NCBI GenBank assembly: GCA_030765055.1 | Contig: CM060957.1 | Coordinates: forward strand, 198,222,835 to 198,286,834 | DNA length: 64,000 nucleotides | Origin: Mantis religiosa | Lineage: Eukaryota > Arthropoda > Insecta > Mantodea > Mantidae | Reading direction: 5' to 3' | Part shown: positions 8,673 through 20,239 of the stretch, one piece after another | Layout of the letters: each line of letters begins with the position of its first letter | Position numbering within the stretch: position 1 is the stretch's first letter | The notes under the pieces: generated by a model | The model's input: only the letters and a program-made list of their open reading frames with translations | Database searches by the model: none | Told to the model about the DNA's origin: nothing | Made by a program: the position numbers and the translations under genes

Positions 8673-9854
8673 TTAGCGGGCCTTTTTGACCTTTTTCTTG
8701 GCCTTGGCTGATTTTGGCCCAACTAATCGAAAATCGTTAGCCTCCTGCGACTCCGCTGATGTTCGGGAGTCAAAACTCCTACGGCTCGTAGAACGAGACC
8801 GGGATCTAATGGAGGGCGAGCGACTTCGCGATCTATGCTGTGGTCGGGATCGATTTTTCACAGTTACTACGGGATTGGTGTTACCCGCTGATGGCTTGGT
8901 GTCTGTAGTCTGTACGGCTGAAACGGAGGCTGTGCTGGTGGATATACAAGCAGTCTGAGACGTAGGTTTAACGGCTAGAAAGTCAGTCTGCGTGGATGCG
9001 TGGGCGACAGGGACGTGTTGAACAGCAACAGTGGTATTAGGAGTACGGCGAGCTGCTAGTGCATATCCAGTAGTAGTGGTAGCAGGCTTCAGTTGTTCGA
9101 AGCGCCGTCGTGCCTCAGGAAAAGTCAGGCGTTCCTTTACACGTAGCTCCTGAATACTTTTTTCGTCCATGAACTTTGGGCACTGTCGCGAGCTGGAGGG
9201 ATGACTACCGCCACAGTTCACGCAACAAGGTGTTCGACTGCAGTTAGGATCGTCGTGCTTCGGTATGCCACATTGCTCACAAAGAGCAGGATTGGTACAT
9301 GTGACCTTAGTATGTCCGAACCGCTGACATTGGAAACAGCGCATGGGGTTCGGGACATACTGGCGGACGCTAGCACGTTCGTAGCCACAATAGATGAATT
9401 CGGGTAATTTAGTCCCAGCAAAAGTTAGAAAAACCGTACGTAAAGGGTACTCCTTGCCATCTTGCTTTCGTGTTAGTCGGTACGCCTGACAAACGAGCTG
9501 ATCAGAGAGGCAGCTTACTATCTCTTCATTCGCAAGACCATCTAAGCTGGAGGTGGTGACTACTCCTCTACAGGTATTAAGTGTTTTGTGTGGGGCTACC
9601 CGGATAGGGTAGGAGCCCAACAAAGTCGCTTTCTGTAGCTTTTTAGATTGGTCTGCGCTTGTGCTCTCCAATAGTAAGGTCCCGTCTCTAAGGCGCGTAG
9701 CGTTTTTGACAGGGCCACTGATCTTATCGAGCTCACGCTTTATATAGAAGGGACTAACATCTTTAAACGTTTTGCCATTACATGCCAAGGTCATTACCAG
9801 AAGAGGGTCAGTGAAAGAGGTTTTGCGCGGAGACATATTGAATTGGACCCCCAT
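8673..9854 (-). CDS. LINE ORF1: gag-like nucleic-acid-binding protein with three zinc knuckles
   Basis: The protein has 393 residues. Residues about 20-160 resemble the PRE_C2HC/gag-like region of arthropod LINE ORF1 proteins. Three tandem knuckles follow at about 172-225: CFQCQRFGHTKVTC and CEQCGIPKHDDPNC (both CX2CX4HX4C), then CVNCGGSHPSSSRQC. The C-terminal 100 residues are Ser/Arg/Lys-rich (RSRSRSPSIRSRSRS), like an RS domain, and end in a lysine-rich tail. It probably coats the element RNA. The Met at 9854 gives the longest frame, but the second Met (residue 7) is equally plausible. Confidence 0.9.
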   Translation of the reverse strand: MGVQFNMSPRKTSFTDPLLVMTLACNGKTFKDVSPFYIKRELDKISGPVKNATRLRDGTLLLESTSADQSKKLQKATLLGSYPIRVAPHKTLNTCRGVVTTSSLDGLANEEIVSCLSDQLVCQAYRLTRKQDGKEYPLRTVFLTFAGTKLPEFIYCGYERASVRQYVPNPMRCFQCQRFGHTKVTCTNPALCEQCGIPKHDDPNCSRTPCCVNCGGSHPSSSRQCPKFMDEKSIQELRVKERLTFPEARRRFEQLKPATTTTGYALAARRTPNTTVAVQHVPVAHASTQTDFLAVKPTSQTACISTSTASVSAVQTTDTKPSAGNTNPVVTVKNRSRPQHRSRSRSPSIRSRSRSTSRRSFDSRTSAESQEANDFRLVGPKSAKAKKKVKKAR

Positions 9855-10781
9855 CCGGAACCGTCGGCGTCAGCCTGCCATCCGGGGGTTAAACAAAGAA
9901 AGACACCGAATCTTCACGGTCTGTGCCGTCATGGGGACCTCACCCATGACCGATCTCATTTGTACCTCAGAAAAGCTACCCTTCAATATCCACTGCTTGT
10001 CCGTATGGGTAAACCGTTCACTACGCACACCCCGGCTTTATGCCCCTACCACAGGAATAACCGCCTGTGGCTCCCCACTTTAGGCCACGCTGCGCATAAA
10101 GGGCACACGCGGATTCAGGGGACTTTTGGTTGATTACACCGGGGTTCCGTCAGCGGTAACACGTCCGGTCCGTGATACTAACCCAACGGCAAAACGCGGC
10201 CGTCGGGAGATTACCACAGACCGGGCCCTCAAGGAGCTACGTGGGTGTACTTGACGGTGTGGACGGGCTCCGCACCTAAGGCTACACATAGGGGCAGTGC
10301 GAAGGGTCCGCTCAACCTTCACTTTTGAGACCTTCGGAGAGCACACATGTCGGAAGCCGCGCTGAAAACCGTGGGACAGAACCACGGAGATAGGAGAGAT
10401 CCCTGCTGGTGAGACAGGAGTTATAAACCTAAGACCTTAAGTACTAATAATCATAATAAATAACTAGAAGGGGAAGAAGGTGATGCATACTGATCAGCAG
10501 TAGCATAGCGTGGCACAGTTGATGGAGGTGAGGGGGATGAAATGAGGGTGAGTGGCTAGGGACCCCGGGTTCGCCAATCCCGTACCTACCGTAGTAGGTC
10601 CCTGGGGGAGAATACCACAGCCTCTTCTGTAAGTTTTCGGGGTTACTGATGGGCCTTCTCGGCAGCCGTAGCGGTCGTGGGTACACTAAGTCCCCACCGT
10701 ACATCACCCCATCAGTCAGTCCCCTACTTCCTGTTGCCCGCCCCTCGGGACGAGGACCGCAGAGGTTGGATTTTGAGGGGC
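9855..10781 (-). promoter_or_regulatory. 5' UTR of the full-length LINE
   Basis: About 0.9 kb of GC-rich DNA lies upstream of ORF1 and inside the target duplication. In LINEs this region carries the internal promoter, but I see no confident promoter motif. A segment at about 10560-10612 (minus) matches the left end of the repeat at 56389-56445 (tactNNggtaggta, then acccggggtccc), so this block is shared between LINE families. Confidence 0.6.
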
Positions 10782-10793
10782 TACTATTGCCGA

Positions 10794-11860
10794 AATGTCA
10801 ACCAAATATCTATGCCAATGTTTGTAAGTTAGTGCGAAAGCGTTTTTGATATGGGTTTCCCAAATGCTCATAAGAGGTCTGTCAGAAATGGGGACAATGG
10901 GTTGCCCATAGACAGTCCTGATATTTTTTGTACAATTTGTCATTGAATGTAAAAAAGGTCTGTTTAATAATGACGTTTGTTAAGTAGAGGTATACCTCTA
11001 TAATATTCTGAACTAATTGTAGGGACTGCAGACATATTTGCATGTAATCTATGAGTTTGTCTCTTGGCACACTTGGGAACAAAGAGATAGATAACATTTG
11101 GTTGGTGGGATAAAATTATTGGTCTTTAGTTTTATTAATGAATTCCAACAAATTCTTAATACTGCGGCCTTCAAATTTTGGTAGCACCTTAAATTTTTGT
11201 TTAGCCATTTGGATAGTTTGTAGCAGGATGTGTTTATGTTGCTAATGATTGGGCGTATCTTATTTCCTGTTACATGAATTTGGGATAATCCATATATGTT
11301 AGCTGCTGTAGGATTCTCAGGTTTCAAAGTTTACTTCTTTTGGTAATATCATTTATCCTTGATTATTTTGTTTAACCATTTTACACATTTATATAAAGGA
11401 TCAGACTTTATTTCCTAGTATTCATCACTCGCCAATAAATCTGTCATTCTAGAAATGTAATCTTGTTTGTCCACGAAGACCGCCTGTTTGCCTTTGTCTG
11501 CCTTTGCATAAACAAGTATTATACAATCACTAAGATATTAATACTTGAAGCAAAGGTGAGATCGGCAAATTCCTTTCTATGCATGTTGTAACCTCTCTTG
11601 CATTTCCACAGTAACCTTCACAGCAACTTGTTTCGACAGTCTATACCTCTATAGTCTATAGAAAATCCCATTCTGATACCTCCTTAAAAATCATTTTAGC
11701 CTGTACTCTGATATGAAAGCCATTTAGACAGTCTTAAAATAGGAAATTGACATCAAAAGCTGCATTCAAGCCCTCCATCTTGCCCATTTACAATTGTTAA
11801 GGACTTAACAACAGAAATATTGCTTTTTAGTATAACAAGAGCTAACACGAGTGCTAAGCT
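10794..11860 (-). pseudogene. PLE-E: decayed Penelope-like reverse transcriptase
   Basis: Minus-strand fragments in order: KADKGKQAVFVDKQDY (about 11500), NIYGLSQIH (about 11300, canonical IYGLPKIH), SLFPSVPRDKLIDYM (about 11080), KLYKKYQDCLWATHCP (about 10920, degenerate G.xMGxPLSP), ETHIKNAF and HRYLVDISAIV (about 10810, degenerate YVDDIFAIV). These are the conserved blocks of Penelope-like RTs. Several frameshifts and a mutated first RT aspartate show the copy is dead. The LINE inserted within the YVDD-IFAIV block. No GIY-YIG domain remains here; that end lies beyond the gypsy LTR or is lost. Confidence 0.8.
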
Positions 11861-12284
11861 AACACTTGTTGCTGAAATGCAATTTTTGTTATAAGTATTG
11901 TTAAACACGTGTTATGTCTAAACATCTGTTGGTGAAATCACGCATAAGTGTACTGTATTGGCTTTATGATATGCACTGGCTTTCATGACATCAATCATAT
12001 CACATACACACCTAGAGCATGAATCAGGTATTAGACTCGTCTTTCTTCTCCAGAGAAGTTTGCTTACTGTGATGGTTCCACAATAAAAAGAAAATTGGAG
12101 GACAGGGGGTCAACAATTGAAAACAGCGAGCCAAATATGGGGGAAAAGAAGAAAAGGAAGTACAACTGTGGGGGCACTGTGTTTTAGAGAATAATGTAGA
12201 AACCTACCCAATATTTCTGTTGTGCATTAAGAAAAATACAACATAAGGAAAAAAAACATATAAATTGTTTGTGAAATCAAAAAA
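11861..12284. other. AT-rich spacer, nothing recognised
   Basis: The stretch contains poly-purine runs and a tandem-like 'taacacgagtgctaagctaac' region at 11840-11910. I see no ORF, TIR or tRNA-like feature. It is probably decayed UTR of the flanking retroelements. Confidence 0.4.
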
Positions 12285-12760
12285 CAACCAGAGTGTCGAG
12301 TACGCCAAGACTCTACTCAAGTCGAAAGTTAAGCCTGCAAAATTGAAAGTTGGAATTTCTGCGCTAAAAACGCCAAAAAAAACGGGCAGTTACTTCTGGA
12401 ATCAGAAAGCCAAGGTGAACTAGACAAAGTTTGTGAAGCAATAACTGAAACATGCGGGTTAGAACTCGAAAGTTATTTGCCGAAACTCAGGAATCCCAGA
12501 ACTATTATATTTAATGTTCCAGAGGATATTACTATAGACAATGCAACAGAAGCCATAATTAATCAGAATTCAGATCTGAAATTGAGCGAAAGTGAAATAA
12601 TTCCTAAATTTGTGTTTAATAGTGACGACTACCTGTCAGTTACAGGTTGCCATAATTGCTGTAAATACCACCATAGAGCCCAGGAATGCACAGGGGAACA
12701 AGTATGTCCACATTTCTCTGGAAATCATAGAATGAATGAACGAATGCCAAGCACCTAAAG
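12285..12760 (+). pseudogene. R1-clade LINE ORF1 C-terminal half
   Basis: A broken frame reads KIESWNFCAK, LDKVCEAITETCGLEL, RNPRTIIFNVPEDI and then zinc knuckles (CHNCCKYHHRAQEC, and a second broken one at CPHFSGNHRMNE). The order, a small RNA-recognition-like fold followed by CCHC knuckles, is typical of ORF1 in R1-clade elements. A Cys is lost in the second knuckle. It is followed by ORF2 at 12893. Confidence 0.65.
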
Positions 12761-12892
12761 AAAACCACCGATGCATCAATTGCATAAATTATAAAAAATA
12801 CAATGGATCAATGCCTATAAGTGGGAACCATTCATCGCTTGATAAAAGCTGCCCATGCTATAAAACTGCCCTGAAGAAGAATATGGAAAAAA

Positions 12893-15800
12893 TTGACTAT
12901 TAGCATGGATGGTCACGCGGACAGAGGCAAGAATTATCTACGATGTGTACAGGTTAATTTGCAACATAAAAGAATAGTAATGAATAATATTATATATAAT
13001 ATGAACAGTAACATTGACCTTGCCTTTATACAAGAACCTTACACCATACACAGTAATGTAGCGGGAGTGCCTAAATTATTAAGAACTTACAAGAGTGTTA
13101 AGGGAAGGAAAAGGTCAGCAATGGTTATAAATAACATAGACATAGACGCCATTCTTATTACACAACTCTCTGACGAAGACACTGTTGTCGCAGAAATAAC
13201 ATACAAAAGAATGAAGTTTTACACAGCTTGTTTATATTTTGATTCTACACAAGATATTGAGGTAAATTTGAGGACAACAGAACGAATTACAAACTATATA
13301 AAGGCGAGTGGTTTACTTATTGCAGCGGACACTAATGCCAGAAGTAAAACGTGGTATGACGTAACAACAAATCACAGGGAGACAGCAATGAAAGATTTTC
13401 TATTAATGTCCAACTTAAACATAGTGAATACTAGATCGGAGCCTACATTTTAAACTAGAAAAGGCAGCAGTTATATCAACCTGTTGTTAACAATAAGTTG
13501 TTAAGGCATGTCAGTGAGTGGACCTGTGGCTCCGCAGAAAGCTGCTCTGATTCACAAGATATTAACTTTCAAACTTACAAAGCAGATTGAAAAGACGTCC
13601 ACAATTGGCATCGACCACATGAGAGCAAAGTACATAGTCAACAATGAAGATTTCAAGAAATTAGACACTATTTTCCTTTCCACGGTAATATCTAAATTCA
13701 ATTACCACTATAATGAAAAGAACTAGCCGATATTAGATCAGGAACTAAACAGGACAGTAGGAAGTAAAATTGACGCACAGGAAATGGCAAACCTTGCCTT
13801 TTCATGTATCATAACAGCTCGTAATGCAGCATTCAAAGTTTCAACAGGTGCAGGCGATAAAAGGGAAGACGGCATCCTGATGGACAGACAAACTAACTAG
13901 ATTAAGAAAATGGGCAAATGCACTGCGGAAAAGATACAAAAGAACTGTCACCGGCAAAAATCTATGACAGGAGAGGAAGGAAAAATACCTGGATGGGAAA
14001 AGGGAGTACGATAGAAAAATGAGAGATGCAAAACTGAAGTCATGGAAAGCGTTTTGCACAATATGTGACGATACCAATCCTTGGGGTTTAGTATACAAAT
14101 TAGCTTCCGGCAAACTCCGAACTGCTGTGAGATTGACTACCCTACAAAAAGACATGGAACATTTACCACAGATACTGAAAATACAATCAAGGATATGTTA
14201 GAATACTTTGTACCCGAAGACAATCAAGATAGTGACAACGAATTGCACAAAGCAATTAGGAAAGAAATTGAAGAACCCATCAATACTAATGATGATAAAC
14301 CTTTCACAACTGCAGATACATCATTAGTATGCAAAAATTCAATCCACAGAAATCTCCTGGGAAGGACTGCTTATCTAGCAACACAATTACAAGAGCTTTC
14401 TAAAATCTCCCTCTATTCTCCACGCAAGTATACAATGCATGTTTAAAAAAGGGATGCTTTCCAAAAGCTTGGAAGCAGTCCATTGTTATTAGAAATAATT
14501 AAGCCCAGAAATAAAGACTGCCAAGATGCATCAAAATACAGACCAGCAAGCCTATTAAATAGCGGAGGTTAAGTACTAGAAAAACTTATGATCGACAGAA
14601 TACTACACCATATGTACAGCAATAAATTGTTACACAATAACCAGTTTGGATTTACCCCCCAAAGGGGAGCATTTGACGCTGCAATGGAAGTTAAATCTTT
14701 CATCGATAAATGCTTGAAGTCAAAACAAATTGTAGTAGTCACTAGTCTTGATGTCAAAGGTGCCTCTGATGCAGCTTGGTGGCCTAGCATACTCAAGAAT
14801 CTAAGACAGTTTAGATGTCCTAAGAATTTATATAATTTAGTAGTGAGTTACTTCAGCAACAGAAGTGCAGTATTTTCAGTGAACAACTATACTGCAGAAA
14901 GAGAAGTACACAAAGTCTGCCCTCATGGATCATGCAGTGGTCCAGGTTTCTGGAGCATAATGTACAATTCGATACTGAATTTAGAATACGATCAACGGAC
15001 AAGGGTGATCGCCTTCATAGACAACCTGGTAGTTATAACAAGAGAAGCATACAAATCAGAAGCAGAGAACATTGCAAATCACGATCTTAGGAAAATCCAA
15101 AAATGGGCTGATGAAAACATAACTCAATTTAACCAAAAGAAATTCTAGGTTCTATTTATCACAAGAAGAAGAAATGCACATAGCGATGTCAACATATTTT
15201 TGAATCATCATAAACTTAACCAAACCAAAGAAATAAAATACCTCGGAATATATTTAGATAGGACATTTACCTTCAATGCGCACATTGAATATACTGCAGA
15301 TAAAACAATCTCGTTGGTTCATATGTTAGCATGAACAGCAAAGCTACAATGGAGGCTAGGTCACAAAGCACTTAAGACAATCTATGAAGGAGCTATAGTC
15401 CCTGTCTGGACATACAGAGCTCCTGTGTAGATAGATGCGATACAAAAGAATAAAAATATTGCAAAATTTAGAAGAATTCAAAGATTAATTAACATTAAAA
15501 TGACAAAAGCACATAGACCTCTCTCGTATGATGCATCATGCGTATCAGCTGGAGTATATCCCATAAAAATAACTATAGAGGAAAAAGGTTCAATATATCT
15601 GGCAACAAAAAGTCACACAGCAGACTTCAACAAACCATTAGAAGTAAAACACTGGCAACATCAAGCCGAAGTGGCAACGATTGAGCAGGTGAACAAAGAT
15701 ATCATATATAGAATGGAAGCATACACAGATGGAAGTAAAATGGGGAAGAAAGTTGGTGCAGCAGGAATTATATTTGAAAAAAGAATTATGTCACACCGGT

Positions 15801-16200
15801 TAACATACAAATTGCATGGCCACTGTGCTAACAATCAAGCCGAACAACTTGCTATTTTAAAAGTACTAGACAGATTAGAAGATGTTTATTATGCCAGTTC
15901 AATAGATAGAAACGGAACTGCTGCAATATGCAATGACAGCAGAATTACTATAGATCTACTGAGACACAACTGGAAAAGAAATCGACTAATTGCATCTATC
16001 AAAGACAAACTTCTTACACTAAACCATTTAAATTGGATCATCCACTTTGGCTGGGTTAAAGGCCACTGTGGAATAAAAGGGAATGAATCAGCATATAGGT
16101 TTGCAAAACGAGCTATCGAAGATAGTGAAAAAGTGTACGACAAAATGTCAAAAGATGTAATAGTAACGAGAGCGAAGGAATATGGACTCAACAGGTGACA
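12893..16200 (+). pseudogene. R1-clade LINE ORF2, multiply frameshifted
   Basis: The endonuclease is at 12893-13453 (VNLQHKR, FIQEPYTI, IAADTNARSKTWYD). The RT is at 14588-15148 with FGFTPQRGAFDAAM, SLDVKGASDAAWWP, CPHGSCSGPGFW and AFIDNLVVI, where the catalytic ADD has become IDN. RNase H is at 15719-16120 with YTDGSKMG, NQAEQLAILK and VKGHCGIKGNE. The WWP and GSCCGPGFW-like boxes are diagnostic for R1-type elements. R1 itself sits in 28S rDNA, but no rDNA flank is seen here, so this is a non-rDNA relative. Stops and frameshifts throughout make it inactive. Confidence 0.85.
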
Positions 16201-17065
16201 AAAGGTGTGGACGAACACAACGAAAGGTGCAGTGTCTAAAGCGCTCTTCCCAATAGTGAAAAACAGATTGTGTCAAAAGATTCCAATATCCCCAGAACTC
16301 ACTACAATGTTAACTGGCCATGGAAAATTAAATGCATACTTATAACAATTTAGAATAATGAATAGCCCATTCAGTCCTTGCTGAGAACAGACTATCAACT
16401 ATATTTAATTGCAGAAGACTTGATAAACAAAGACTAGAGTTGGCAAAAAGTGTAACAAGCAATGGAGGGAAATGGCCTACCACCAACGAGAAGATTGCGA
16501 ATAATCTCCTTAAGTCGTTCGTAAAATTTGCAACTTCTATAAAAATCACGGACATGGACTGAAGTTTCTGGAGTGTAATAATGACAAATTGTGAACTCTA
16601 TACAATCAACTTACTCTGGTTTCATTATAATCTTACAATTAACTAAACCATAAAGCACCATTTCTACAAATATAACAAGTATTTAGAGTGAAATAATTAC
16701 AAATTGTGAACTCCCAAAAATCAGCTAGAAGAATAGACTCAATTTAATGTACATAGTGTCTAGAACAGAGAATAACCCACTGTAAAATCGTTGTAATGTG
16801 TACAATTACTAATTCAAAATAGGACATGTAACTATAAAGCATGTAGTATTACCATGTAATGGAGCATGCTGTTGATATCAATAAACCAAAATAAAAAAAT
16901 CATCATTATTATCATTATTATTAATGTGAAATGTTATATAATAATGTAATATTGTATGCTTTTTTTAATATGCAATATAAATTTAACTGATGTATCTAAG
17001 AAACATGTTTTGTGTTATAAAAGGATGAAAATAAATAAATAAAAATATATAAATAAATAAACATT
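16201..17065 (+). repeat. R1-clade LINE 3' UTR and AT-rich tail
   Basis: Non-coding AT-rich sequence follows ORF2 and reaches an aataaacc / a-run at about 16880 and an (att)n stretch at 16895-16925, the likely 3' end. A second a/t microsatellite (aaataaat units) is at 17027-17063. I could not define a target duplication. Confidence 0.45.
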
Positions 17066-17404
17066 GGTTCAATTTTAAGAACAGAGAAGCCTATCCTCCT
17101 GCTGATATACAGACACTAACTCAAACTAAATTTGCAGTTACGGGACCCAGTTAAATGTTGAAGGTTGGTGAAGTGTTGAGAATACCATTACAGAAAACAG
17201 GAAATCTTGATAAACCTTCTCAAAGATGATGGTTAAAAGAGCTCTGGTAAGTAACATTATGACAAATCACCACCACTTAATCTGCTTAATTAAACTGCCT
17301 TAAGAGTAGCGTACTGTGCCTACTTTTACTCCATGTTGGGAAATGGAATTATCTTCAGCGTTAATTAAAGTACTTACTACAATAAGTTGCCACTAACAAT
17401 GTAT

Positions 17405-17665
17405 CTCAAATGTGAGAGCCCATAGTGGTTTACCAGGAAAATATATGAGTCAATTGGAGAACTTAATGTTGGCCATGGTAGCTCAATGGGTAAGGATGAC
17501 TGTACGGACAACAGGAGATCCATGGTTCAAATCCCAGCTATGGCATTGAATATTTCAGGTTAACTCTATCATCACCGAAGTTTTAAAATTAATCTGAATA
17601 CTCACCCTGCACACGATCTAGAGAAAATCTTTAATATTTCTATTAGCAATTAAATTTGTAATACA
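17405..17665 (+). mobile_element. SINE-2 copy, tRNA-like core with a conserved upstream leader
   Basis: The core at 17473-17550 reads gccatggtagctcaatggg ... ggttcaaatcccagctatggca, with A box, B box and complementary ends as in a tRNA. About 60 bp upstream (gtggtttaccaggaaaata, gagtcaattggagaa) recur upstream of the core in the copy near 45 kb, so the repeat begins before the tRNA-like part. The 3' body contains a gcacacga...aatttctattag tail seen also at 20.1 kb. Confidence 0.7.
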
Positions 17666-18960
17666 CAAGTCAGATTGCATGCAACCATGATTTTATGTTT
17701 GACATTATCACTGACTTACTGTAATGTATGTTCTGAGTTAATATGTAACATTTTGGAGATTACGAAATTTTCAATGTTATTACATAAATTAAGATTATAA
17801 CAAAAACAAAGTTATAGGTACCAGTGTACTTGTGATGGTGATATATTACTGATGCATGTACAATAAATGTAAGACATGTTTAGTGTCTTTCAGCTTTGCT
17901 CTCAGTGGGATCTGACAAATAATCAAACAACACAGTGGACATTGTTGACATTAGAAATGGAAAATACCATGGACATGACATTTTAACACTTAAAGTAACG
18001 TGGTGTTAATGTTGCCTCTGCTGCTAGCTGATTAATGTATATCCAAATTTCATATTAATTTTTGTTCAAAGAATAATGGAAAGTCCAAGCAATTTCACTT
18101 TCAAATTTCAATTGCGTTAATTTGTGACAGATCTCCTGAGGCCAGTCATCTAGCATCCTGCAGTTCTAAATAGCTCGCTATTTTGCCAATGGCGCTCACC
18201 AGCAAACTCAGAGCTTACAGATTTGTGTGGGAAGAGACTTCTGTTACTTCTTTATAGCACAATAGTTATGACTTCAGTGAAAAGGCCAAACTTGAGTTTC
18301 AGTGTTAATTCTTCATGTATAACAATAACATTGTGAATGAATTAATGTTTAAAGTACAATAAGAAGAATGGCATCATAAATTGTGTGTAAAAGTGACTGT
18401 GATTGTCTTTTAAATTCGTCCTTGAGTTTGCATTTTTTTGGTGAAAATGTCATATAATTTCAACAGTAAAGCCTACTTTGGCACTTACAACTTTAAAAAC
18501 TAAATCACACAGACATTTTTAGACATTTTAGTATCTGTTGGTATAACAAGTTTCCTTGGCTGAGTGGTAGTGACAAATTGTTGAAACTATTTTGTTGGCC
18601 ATGTCTGGTTTTGTCTATGAAAAGAATGTGTGGACGATAGATGGCATCAGCAGTATGAATATCTTGAGAACTCAAAATGGAAATTCATAAACTTATATTC
18701 CTTCCACTGTAATTTTAGTTAAGTTTGGAAAAACAAGAATTGACACTTCTTTGAGTGAACATTTAAGAACTAAGTTGAAAAGAATGGTAAAGATGTAAAA
18801 ATAAATACGTAATAAGGATTGATAAGTGTTGTTTTTTATTTAGCTGTGCAAGAACTCCCATTTAGGGTTATAACGAGTTCGGAAATTCGGATAACAAAGA
18901 TAACTACGTAGAATTCTTACACCTAATTGTTCAAACAAATGAGAAGTTAGAGGAACAATT
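17666..18960. other. No feature recognised
   Basis: About 1.3 kb of AT-rich DNA with only short random ORFs. A hAT-like fragment follows directly, so part of this could be decayed DNA-transposon sequence, but I see no motif that shows it. Confidence 0.5.
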
Positions 18961-18965
18961 TCGGA

Positions 18966-19301
18966 CTAAATTTTATTTTCAGGAACGTCAAATGTGATTG
19001 AAAATGACATTATTGAGTGAATTTCTGTTATTTTGATTAATGAAATAAAGAAAGAAGTGAGAGAGACAAGTTTTGTATCAGTCAACATAGTCGAAACCAC
19101 TGATGTATCAAATAAATCACAACTACCAACTGTTCTTCTTTTCGTCACACCAGAGGGACAAGTTGAAGAAAGATTTGTACGGATTGCTGACCTCAGTAAT
19201 GACCGCACAGCAGCTAGTTTCTCCAATGTAATATTAAAGTGCAAACCCTCGGAATTCACTACTGCCACCACCCAGATTAAGTCTGAAGCAACCAGCAACA
19301 T
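18966..19301 (+). pseudogene. hAT transposase fragment (ZMYM1-like), first catalytic block
   Basis: The frame reads NIVETTDVSNKSQLPTVL, FVTPEGQVEERFVRIADLS and DRTAASFSNVI. This matches the (D)ETTD(I/V)SNKSQLS...EERF motif of hAT-type transposases domesticated as or related to ZMYM1. The catalytic Asp before ETTD is Val here. Only about 90 codons survive. The same region of a related copy lies at about 22880. Confidence 0.7.
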
Positions 19302-20057
19302 TTAACAATCATCCACGCCATAATACACTCATCTAGTGTAAATCTAGTAAAACAAAGAATGGTGCCCCAAAATGAAAGCTAGTAAGATTAACAAATTACC
19401 TTCGGTGTAACTGTTATCACTTTGGAATCCAACAATTCACGCACCCGCCTTAAAACAGATGAACCTTGAAAGAAAAATTACACTGTGTAATCCTCATATG
19501 TAGGATCTTGCAGCTGCAAATCCCCTTTGGATAGCAAATAGGAAGCTAAATTCTAATATGATGAAAGTACTATTTCACCATAAATGTGTAACGTGTACAA
19601 TATTCCTGAGCTTTGCTCTCGGCTGTTATCCAACGAATGAACAAACAAATATAATACCTGTGAATATACAAGAAGCTATATCTGTTAATCCTCCCACAGC
19701 TGTTTCTGCTAGAAGAACCTTGTTTTACGATACGGTTAGCTCACAATTCAAGTACGTACAACTCTTCGGGCTAGGTATCTTTACCAGAGGTCGTTGACTA
19801 TTTCATTTACAAGGCCGCGAAATGATCAAACTGACCGCGTGATTACATATTACTGCAAATCAAGAAGAAAACTATAAATCTTGGCTGTGTGGTCTGTATC
19901 CGAAGTTCTGGTTCAGGTTAGAATAATTACTTATTGTCTTATGTAACTGTCCTTAATTAGTTTAAAAAATCTCGTTAGAACAAATTTCTTCAGATCGTAA
20001 TTTTAGCATTTGCATGTTTCAGAGAATGTCGGAAATGTAAACTTACAATACGTAAGT
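19302..20057. other. Mostly unassigned, with a partial copy of the 1.5-kb inverted repeat
   Basis: 19910-20050 resembles 20455-20720 (ggttagaataattac, then atgtttcag.gaatgt.ggaa), so it is a short third copy of the repeat described at 20240-21700. A 79-codon ORF at 19558 starts with a hydrophobic, signal-like stretch, but nothing else supports it as a gene. Confidence 0.4.
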
Positions 20058-20165
20058 CAAATCCCAGCTATGGCATTGTATTTTTGAGCCTGACTCATCC
20101 TGTCCAGAATTAGGCCTACACACGACTGGTGTGAAATAACAATTTAATTTCTATTAGTGTAAACA
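20058..20165 (+). mobile_element. SINE-2, 5'-truncated copy
   Basis: It starts inside the B box (tcaaatcccagctatggcattg) and continues into the same tail (ggcctacacacgactggtgtgaaa ... aatttctattag) as other SINE-2 copies. The A box and leader are absent, as expected of incomplete reverse transcription. Confidence 0.6.
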
Positions 20166-20239
20166 TTGTTTTTATCTTTACTTACTACACCTCCAAAATT
20201 GCAGTTAGCATTGTTAGCACATAAACCTACAAATTTAAC

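Larger units (their letters stand above)
4781..10781 (-). mobile_element. Full-length non-LTR retrotransposon (I/jockey-like, with RNase H), 6.0 kb
   Basis: On the minus strand the element runs from 10781 to 4781: a GC-rich 5' UTR of about 0.9 kb, ORF1 (9854-8673), a 9-nt gap, ORF2 (8663-4977) and a short AT-rich 3' UTR ending in CACC...CACTCAC-type repeats instead of poly(A). It is flanked by tactattgccga at 4769-4780 and 10782-10793, a 12-bp target duplication. Both ORFs are open, so it inserted recently and may be mobile. A truncated relative lies at 35176-35531. The RNase H domain and the CCHC ORF1 fit the I superfamily; the exact clade needs a tree. Confidence 0.9.

Noticed and set aside
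17473..17550. tRNA gene
   Set aside because: A and B boxes and paired ends are present, but the unit recurs with the same leader and body at other sites and its stems are imperfect, so it is a SINE core.
19558..19797. Small secreted peptide gene
   Set aside because: The N-terminus is hydrophobic and ends in Cys, but there is no homology, no polyadenylation or splice context, and many similar random ORFs occur nearby.
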